NCBI RefSeq assembly: GCF_011801125.1
Contig: NZ_CP046171.1
Span: 6,758,001-6,822,000, forward strand
Direction of reading: 5' to 3'
Source: Nocardia brasiliensis
Lineage (GTDB): Bacteria > Actinomycetota > Actinomycetes > Mycobacteriales > Mycobacteriaceae
Length of the DNA stretch: 64,000 nucleotides
Under the pieces are notes generated by a model, which was given only the letters and a program-made list of their open reading frames with translations, ran no database searches and had not been told where the DNA came from. A program made the position numbers and the translations under genes. This document shows positions 58,848 to 64,000 of the stretch, piece by piece. Every line of letters begins with the position of its first letter. Position 1 is the stretch's first letter.

Positions 58848-59423
58848 TCAGATGTTGACGCCGTAGTCGCGGGCGATACCCGCCAGGCCCGAGGCGTACC
58901 CCTGGCCGATGGCACGGAACTTCCACTCGTTGCTGTGCCGGTACAGCTCGCCGAACACCATCGCGGTCTCGGTCGAGGCGTCCTCGGTCAGGTCGTAACG
59001 CGCGAGTTCGATGCCGGTCGCCGCGTCCACCACCCGGATGAACGCATTGCGGATCTGGCCGAACGACTGTCCCCGCGCGTCCGCGTCGTGGATCGACACG
59101 GGGAAGAAGATGTTCGTGATCGACGGTGGAGTCGCGCTCAGGTCGACGTTGATCACCTCGTCATCGCCCTCGCCCTCACCGGTGAGGTTGTCGCCGGTGT
59201 GCTCGATCGAGCCGTCGGGCGAGCGCAGGTTGTTGTAGAACACGAAGTGCTGATCCGACAGCACTTTCAGATTGGGACCGGTGGCCAGCGCACTCGCGTC
59301 CAGGTCGTAGTCCGCACCGGTGGTGGTGCGCACGTCCCAACCCAGACCCACCGCGACCTTACTGAGGTTGGCTGCCTGCTTGGACAGTGAAACATTGCCG
59401 CCCTTGGCGAGTGTGACGCTCAT
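58848..59423 (-). CDS. terD: TerD-family protein
   Basis: This 191-residue protein is a full-length TerD/CABP1-family protein. The calcium-binding segments are seen in ADYDLDASALATG near residue 37 and GEGEGDDEVINVDLS near residue 85, with the conserved VFYNNLRSPDGSIEHTGDN between and the final YASGLAGIARDYGVNI. TerD proteins are tied to tellurite resistance and general envelope or stress signalling. It stands alone; no other ter genes are in view. Confidence 0.92.
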   Translation of the reverse strand: MSVTLAKGGNVSLSKQAANLSKVAVGLGWDVRTTTGADYDLDASALATGPNLKVLSDQHFVFYNNLRSPDGSIEHTGDNLTGEGEGDDEVINVDLSATPPSITNIFFPVSIHDADARGQSFGQIRNAFIRVVDAATGIELARYDLTEDASTETAMVFGELYRHSNEWKFRAIGQGYASGLAGIARDYGVNI

Positions 59424-59495
59424 GATCTCCTTCCATGCGGCCGGTTCAACCGCCGTGGTTCTCGATGGTGCTATCCCGAAACCGGTTGAGCCGGT

Positions 59496-59987
59496 TCAGT
59501 TCTGGTTGTCCGCCCAGGAGCGCAACGTGGCCACCCTGCCCTCCAGGGCCTGCAATTCGGCCGAGTCGAGCACGGTGCGCTGGATGCCCTTGTCGACCTC
59601 GAAGGCCGACTGCCGGTGGTCGTCGATCGTGTCGACGTCGATTTGCACCGCCGCATAGTCCGCGGCATCGGGCATCTGCTCCGCGATCACCTTCGCGGCG
59701 CCCCTGGCACACAGCGCGACATTGCCGCCGCCGAGGATCAGCAGCGCCACCTGCGGGCGTTCCCGCAAACGGGCCAGTGATCCGCGATCGAACTTGAGGC
59801 TGAGCAGAATGCGCCGATCGCCCGCCCGGACCGGCCAGGACACCGGGATCGCGTGCGGTGCGGGATCGGTGGTCACCAGCACCGCGATGGTCTCTCTCGG
59901 CCACTGGGGTAGCACGTCCAGCACGGGATGATCAGCGTGATCTGTCGAGTGGTCTTGACGTTGCGCAGGGCTCGCTCCGGCCGCCAT
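59496..59987 (-). CDS. PNPOx-like split-barrel (pyridoxamine oxidase/F420-type) protein
   Basis: This 163-residue protein has the split beta-barrel flavin- or F420-binding fold: IAVLVTTDPAPHAIPVSWP, ILLSLKFDRGSLARLRERPQVAL and NVALCARGAAKVIAEQM. The start at 59987 follows GAGGTGACCAAG. It may reduce a small molecule or bind heme or flavin. It lies downstream of the iron-boxed flavodoxin gene (122-bp gap, same strand) and may share its transcript. Confidence 0.8.
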   Translation of the reverse strand: MAAGASPAQRQDHSTDHADHPVLDVLPQWPRETIAVLVTTDPAPHAIPVSWPVRAGDRRILLSLKFDRGSLARLRERPQVALLILGGGNVALCARGAAKVIAEQMPDAADYAAVQIDVDTIDDHRQSAFEVDKGIQRTVLDSAELQALEGRVATLRSWADNQN

Positions 59988-60109
59988 CTTGGTCACCTCA
60001 TGGATCGTCACGCGCGACGGGCTGTGCCGCGCTTGCCTAACCAGTCTAAAGTGCTGGGCCACTTGCCCGCTGGCGCTGCCCCCGATGTCCCGCGGATCTC
60101 AGCGGACTA

Positions 60110-60562
60110 TCAGGCCGAGGTGAGGGTAGGTATCGCTAACCGGGACGCCCAGGCACGCGCCATGTCCCTGGCCCGGATATCGGTGGACGCGTCGTGGCGC
60201 GCGTGCTCGCCGAACTGCGCCGCGCCGCACGCGATCAACCGCGTGGCGGCGATCTCGCCGCCGCGGTTGAAGGTGTCGCCGTAGACGCTGTCGCCGAGGC
60301 CGAATACCGCGAACCGCAAGCCGGTCAGGTCCGGCGCGCTCGCGTCGAGCTGGTCGAAGAACGGTTCGGCGCCCGTCGGCAGATCACCGTCGCCGTAGGT
60401 GGAGCACACGATGATGTGCACATCGCGCACGTCGAGATCGTCGACGGCGAACTCGGCCATATCGTAGATCGACACGTCATGCGCCGAGAGCTCGTCGGCG
60501 ACGCAGTCCGCGACGGCCTCGGCCGTGCCCATCTCGGATCCGAACAGTATGACGACGCGCAC
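60110..60562 (-). CDS. Flavodoxin-like protein under an iron box
   Basis: This 150-residue protein is a flavodoxin: the FMN phosphate loop is FGSEMGTAEAVAD near residue 7, the 50s loop is CSTYGDGDLPTGAE, and the 90s loop is FGLGDSVYGDTFN. The length and loops resemble MioC-type and short-chain flavodoxins. It starts with GTG at 60562 behind AAGGGAG. The iron box 35 bp upstream suggests expression when iron is scarce, to replace a ferredoxin. Confidence 0.88.
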   Translation of the reverse strand: MRVVILFGSEMGTAEAVADCVADELSAHDVSIYDMAEFAVDDLDVRDVHIIVCSTYGDGDLPTGAEPFFDQLDASAPDLTGLRFAVFGLGDSVYGDTFNRGGEIAATRLIACGAAQFGEHARHDASTDIRARDMARAWASRLAIPTLTSA

Positions 60563-60597
60563 CGAACGTGCTCCCTTCTCACCGGCTCCAAGGTTGG

Positions 60598-60616
60598 TGA
60601 GGCTAGCCTAATTTAG
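60598..60616 (-). promoter_or_regulatory. DtxR/IdeR-type iron box before flavodoxin
   Basis: TGAGGCTAGCCTAATTTAG (plus-strand reading) matches TTAGGTTAGCCTAACCTAA at 14 of 19 positions, with the same AGGCTAGCCTAA core as the box at 52473. It ends about 35 bp upstream of the GTG at 60562. Confidence 0.7.
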
Positions 60617-61199
60617 CACGCCTACAGTTGCCAGCCCTTCGTCGCGGACCGGCCCGGACATGACGACGATCACGACGCCCGCCGCCCGGCCGACCACTCA
60701 CATTCGAGCGGGCCGGACGAAATCGGAGCTACGCGGGAACGTTGCGGGCGCACGCGCGGCGAGTGGCAGCGGAACGGCAGCAGGTGGGACGGGATGTCCC
60801 GATTGACGAAATGTCACCTTGGATGCATCATTCGTACAGCTCCCATTGTTGTCTGGGACATCTTCCTTCGCCGGCCGATGACTGTCCGGCCCAGCCTGCT
60901 GTATCTCGTGCGCATGCTCGGTCGTTCGCGCCACGACGCACGGATCCGGCACGACCATCTGTGACGCTTTGCGTTCTGCCGTGAGTGAGGTGAAAACGAA
61001 ATGGTTTACCGCTCGTCTACATACCGCGTGATCAATTCGTCCCTGCGCTACGGCCTGGTCCCCCACTTCTGAATGCGACCGCGCCGGGCGCGGCGCTGTC
61101 CCAGCCGAAGTCGACGATTTCGGCGGGGTCGCCGCTCGGCTCCGGCGCGGTGCCTAGATCTCGTACTCAGGCAATGCATTTCGAGAAGTGGAGAAACCG
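60617..61199. other. Leader region of cpsY, no clear gene
   Basis: This 583-bp stretch between the flavodoxin iron box and cpsY holds no clear gene. A 23-codon frame starts at an ATG at 61001 (MVYRSSTYRVINSS and on), with GAGG ten bases upstream, and stops at 61072; it could be a leader peptide. A short hairpin (GGGACGGGATGTCCC, near 60786) lies upstream. The promoter of cpsY should be in this region. Confidence 0.35.
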
Positions 61200-62660
61200 A
61201 TGATGGACATGGGGGCAGTGAATTCCGGCGCGATCGAGATGGCGACCCCGCCGTTGGCAGGCAATCTCGCGGTATCCGAGGCGATGATCGCCGATCTGGG
61301 CTACCTGCGCTCCGAACTCGCGGCGGCGGAGGTGCCGTTCCTGCTGGTGCGCGACCGCGACCACCGGCTGGTCCTGGCCGCCGACGCGGCACATCACTCG
61401 ATGGTGCGGCGGGTCACGGCGGCCGCGCTGACCGCCGGGTTCACCTGCGTGGAGTTACAGCGCAATGTGTTCCGGCTCGGCCGCGACCACGACCCGGCCC
61501 ATCACGTCGAGCTGGAGCTGTGGGAGTACCACGGTGACACGGTCGAGTGCCCGCGCCCGAACGCGCTGACCCGCAACGTCTTCGACCTCGCCGACATCGA
61601 GTACACCCAGGTGCTGCTGTTCGACCGGGCATGGCCGACCCTGGTGGACATGTTCGCCGCGCAGACCAGCGACGTGAACTTCGACATCGACCTGGTGTTC
61701 TCCTGGGTGGACGGCTCCGACCCGGAGTTCCGCGCCCGGCGCGCGGGCATGCTCGCACAGGTCGTGGTCGGCGAGGGGGACGACGCGGACGCGCGCATCC
61801 GCCAGATCGACGAGCTGAAATACGCGCTGCGGTCGGTATACAAGAACGCGCCATGGATCCGGCGGATCTTCATCGCCACCGATTCCACCGTGCCGCAATG
61901 GTTGACCACGCATCCGAAGGTGACGATTGTCCGTGCGCTGGACCACTTCTCGGATACCAGCGGGCTGCCCGTCTTCAATTCCCACGCGGTGGAATGCCAG
62001 TTGCAGCACATCGAGGGGCTCAGCGAGCACTTCCTGTACTCCAACGACGACATGTTCTTCGCGCGTCCGGTGCGGCCGTCGATGTTCTTCACCGCGGGTG
62101 GCGTGAGCCGTTTCATCGAGGCGGACACCCGAATCGGTCCCGGCCGGAACAACGAGCGGCGCAGCGGTTTCGAGAATGCCGCGCGGGTGAACCGGGAACT
62201 GCTCGCGAACCGTTTCGGCCACGTCATCACCCGGCATCTGGAACACACCCCGGTTCCGTTGCGCCGCAGCGTATTACTGGAAATGGAAGCGGAGTTCGCC
62301 GACGACTTCGCGCGCACCAGGACGAGCAGGTTCCGCGCGGCCACCGATATCTCGGTGACCAACTCGCTCTACCACTACTACGCGCTGCTCACCGGTCGCG
62401 CGGTGCCGCAGGAAGCGGCGCGGATGCGCTATGTCGACACCACGAGCCACAAGGGCCTCGCGCTGCTCGACGGGATCGAACGTCGTCGCGATGTGGATTT
62501 CTTCTGCCTCAACGACGGCAGCTTCCCCGAGATCAGCGAGGCCGAGCGGGTGCGCGCGGTATCGGAGTTCCTGAACCGCTACTTCCCGGACCCCGCGCCG
62601 TGGGAGCGGCTCAGCGCACCGTCTCGTCTGATTCCGGAGTCGTCGCCCGGCGCCGCATGA
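61200..62660 (+). CDS. cpsY: Stealth-family sugar-phosphate transferase (CpsY-like)
   Basis: This 486-residue protein is of the Stealth family, which transfers hexose-1-phosphate in capsule and wall polysaccharide synthesis. CR1 is [18 protein letters not shown] near residue 163, CR2 includes [20 protein letters not shown] and LYSNDDMFF, and CR3-like and CR4-like segments follow ([23 protein letters not shown]). The start at 61200 follows GGAG at six bases. It is convergent with the Rv0805-like gene, exactly as cpsY (Rv0806c) is in M. tuberculosis. TTA codons lie at 61455 and 62274. Confidence 0.9.
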   Translation: MMDMGAVNSGAIEMATPPLAGNLAVSEAMIADLGYLRSELAAAEVPFLLVRDRDHRLVLAADAAHHSMVRRVTAAALTAGFTCVELQRNVFRLGRDHDPAHHVELELWEYHGDTVECPRPNALTRNVFDLADIEYTQVLLFDRAWPTLVDMFAAQTSDVNFDIDLVFSWVDGSDPEFRARRAGMLAQVVVGEGDDADARIRQIDELKYALRSVYKNAPWIRRIFIATDSTVPQWLTTHPKVTIVRALDHFSDTSGLPVFNSHAVECQLQHIEGLSEHFLYSNDDMFFARPVRPSMFFTAGGVSRFIEADTRIGPGRNNERRSGFENAARVNRELLANRFGHVITRHLEHTPVPLRRSVLLEMEAEFADDFARTRTSRFRAATDISVTNSLYHYYALLTGRAVPQEAARMRYVDTTSHKGLALLDGIERRRDVDFFCLNDGSFPEISEAERVRAVSEFLNRYFPDPAPWERLSAPSRLIPESSPGAA

Positions 62661-63597
62661 CGTGGGGGATGCGCGCGGCGGGCGGGATCACGATGCCCTC
62701 GGCCGCCAGCGTGTCCCTGGCCTCGTCCGCGCTCGACGGTGACCCCACCGTCGGGCCGCGGTCGATCGGCACCACCGAGTGCACCACGGTGTCCGGGTAG
62801 ACGTGCACGTAGTTGAATGCCTGGGCGCCGTCGCGCCCGCGCAGGCCGCCCGTGGCCACGCCGAGATCCTGGCTGTAGCAGGTCGAGGAGGCCACCGAGA
62901 CCGGGATGCCCGCGAAGGTGGCGCTGGTGGAGAAGTGCAGGTGCCCCGCCAGGATGGCGCGCACGTCGCTGCCGTCCAGCACGTCGACCAGCCTGCGCTG
63001 CTCGCGCAATTCCACGGTGACGGCGAGGTCGAGCACGCACGGGATGGGTGGGTGATGCATGGCGAGGATGGTGCCGAAGGGAGCGGGCTCGGCCAGCACC
63101 GAGCGCAGCCAGGCCAGCTGATCGTCGGTGATCTCGCCGTAGTGGTGCCCGGGGACCGAGGTGTCCAGCGCGATGATGCGCAGGCCGTCGATCAGGTGCA
63201 CCCGGTCCAGCGGAGCGGTCGAGGCGCGCTCGCCCAGCAGCTTGCGGCGCAGGGTACCCCGGTCGTCGTGGTTTCCGGTCACCCACACGATGGGCGCGGG
63301 CAAACTGCGCGCGAACGGCTCGACCATCGCCTTGAGCTTGTCGTAGGCACCGGGCTCGCCGCGATCGGTGAGATCGCCGGTGAACACCAGGGCGGTGGGC
63401 TTGATCCCGCTCGACGCCGCCTGCTCGAGCAGCTGGCGTAACCGCACGTCGGCATCGACGTCGCCGTACAGATCGCCGTCGCCGGAGATCAAATGGGTGT
63501 CGCTGAAATGGAACAACACATGGTCGGGTCGCGGGTGCTCCGCGACTCTGCTGATGTGCACCGGACCGAACGTCCTCCCCGGCGGTTTGCCCGCCAT
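62611..63597 (-). CDS. cpdA: Class III cyclic nucleotide phosphodiesterase (Rv0805-like)
   Basis: This 328-residue metallophosphoesterase closely follows Rv0805, which hydrolyses 2',3'- and 3',5'-cyclic nucleotides with an Fe/Mn centre. Motifs in order are [39 protein letters not shown] and [14 protein letters not shown], giving all metal ligands. The start at 63597 (MAGKPPG) is preferred to the upstream frame. Its 3' end overlaps convergent cpsY by 50 bp, an overlap that suggests antisense effects between the two transcripts. Confidence 0.9.
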   Translation of the reverse strand: MAGKPPGRTFGPVHISRVAEHPRPDHVLFHFSDTHLISGDGDLYGDVDADVRLRQLLEQAASSGIKPTALVFTGDLTDRGEPGAYDKLKAMVEPFARSLPAPIVWVTGNHDDRGTLRRKLLGERASTAPLDRVHLIDGLRIIALDTSVPGHHYGEITDDQLAWLRSVLAEPAPFGTILAMHHPPIPCVLDLAVTVELREQRRLVDVLDGSDVRAILAGHLHFSTSATFAGIPVSVASSTCYSQDLGVATGGLRGRDGAQAFNYVHVYPDTVVHSVVPIDRGPTVGSPSSADEARDTLAAEGIVIPPAARIPHVMRRRATTPESDETVR

Positions 63598-63744
63598 TGG
63601 CTTCGGATTCCACCGCCACAATAGCGAAGGACTACCGACTGGTTTCCCGCCGGACGGTGACGACATGCTTGCGGGAAGGTGAGAATTTCATGTCGAATCC
63701 CGTGCCGGACACCTATCAACCATTCGCGAACAAGGGTGCGTGTG

Positions 63745-64000
63745 TTATCGCCTGCCGAGCGCGTCGGCGGCACGCATCGCGTCCAGGACCATCCCGGCGT
63801 CGACCTCGAACGGCTCGTTGTGCATCGTTTCGCCCGGCGCGGTGGCCCGGGTCGCGATCGCGGCCAGCGTGCTCGCCCCGGCGTCGGCCAGGCCGAGCGC
63901 GGCGAGGGTGGTCGGCAGGCCGACGGCGGCGCAGAAGTCGAGCACCGTGTCGATCTCGGCGCTCGGCGCGCCCTCCAGCACCAGCTGGGTGAGCACGCCG
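63745..64000 (-). CDS. gldA: Glycerol dehydrogenase, C-terminal part
   Basis: Only the last 84 or so residues are in the window; the gene enters from the right edge and stops at 63745. The segment GVLTQLVLEGAPSAEIDTV and the later GLPTTLAALGL and ETMHNEPFEVD match the C-terminal helical domain of iron/zinc-type glycerol dehydrogenase (GldA), which oxidises glycerol to dihydroxyacetone with NAD. Catalytic residues lie outside the window. Confidence 0.8.
   Translation of the reverse strand, partial: GVLTQLVLEGAPSAEIDTVLDFCAAVGLPTTLAALGLADAGASTLAAIATRATAPGETMHNEPFEVDAGMVLDAMRAADALGRR

Noticed and set aside
60020..60045. Fourth iron box before the PPOX gene (TTGCCTAACCAGTCTAA)
   Set aside because: It aligns poorly with the 19-bp consensus and has no palindromic core.

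Overview
The window is about 64 kb of high-GC DNA from an actinobacterium of the Nocardia/Mycobacterium lineage, most likely Nocardia. The support is conserved gene order: lpqU-eno-ftsB-DUF501-ppx (the Rv1022-Rv1026 block of M. tuberculosis), convergent cpsY and Rv0805-type genes (Rv0806c/Rv0805), an MTB12-like secreted protein, a GT87 mannosyltransferase, RBS-led and ATGA-overlapped genes, and iron boxes and a biotin operator of actinobacterial type. All functions are read from sequence and memory of protein families; no search was run.

Layout. 0-5.3 kb: a partial anchored protein, an SDR, dps, a LysR/YeiH divergent pair, and bioB behind a double BioQ-type operator. 5.3-12.3 kb: a DUF885 peptidase with TetR, divergent from a secreted GH1 glycosidase and lipase, then a TetR/DHA2 efflux pair. 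12.5-22.5 kb: small secreted proteins, a dgdA/LysR pair, an NlpC/P60 hydrolase, a GT87 mannosyltransferase, a Cys-less HesB-like protein, a TetR/SnoaL pair and an FGGY kinase. 22.7-28.6 kb: a RibD-type reductase, a DGPF/ECF42 sigma pair, a regulator fusing a Phd/YefM-like domain to TetR, and two secreted esterase-type hydrolases. 28.6-37.8 kb: a gene-poor, partly decayed accessory stretch with a P450, an ABC-2 exporter operon, a DUF574-type methyltransferase and a MetE-core protein, ending at a tRNA-Leu(UAA). 38-47.1 kb: RNase Z, two transporters, and the conserved ppx-to-lpqU block. 47.2-58.8 kb: a putative metallophore locus. 58.8-64 kb: TerD, a PPOX protein, an iron-box flavodoxin, cpsY, an Rv0805-like phosphodiesterase and a partial gldA.

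The most interesting unit is 47.2-58.8 kb. Two divergent operons share a roughly 300-bp control region with two DtxR/IdeR-type iron-box matches. The left operon encodes a complete oligopeptide/nickel/opine-type ABC importer: lipoprotein binding protein, two permeases and a fused double ATPase. The right operon encodes a VioC/clavaminate-synthase-like Fe(II)/2-oxoglutarate oxygenase, SbnB-like and SbnA-like enzymes for L-2,3-diaminopropionate, an SbnH-like PLP decarboxylase, a 22-codon coupling ORF and a MATE exporter. No NRPS or IucA/IucC-type synthetase is present. I infer a small iron-regulated aminocarboxylate metallophore made, exported and re-imported by this locus; the structure is unknown. 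The flavodoxin 1.8 kb away has a third iron box, so this end of the window looks like an iron-starvation neighbourhood.
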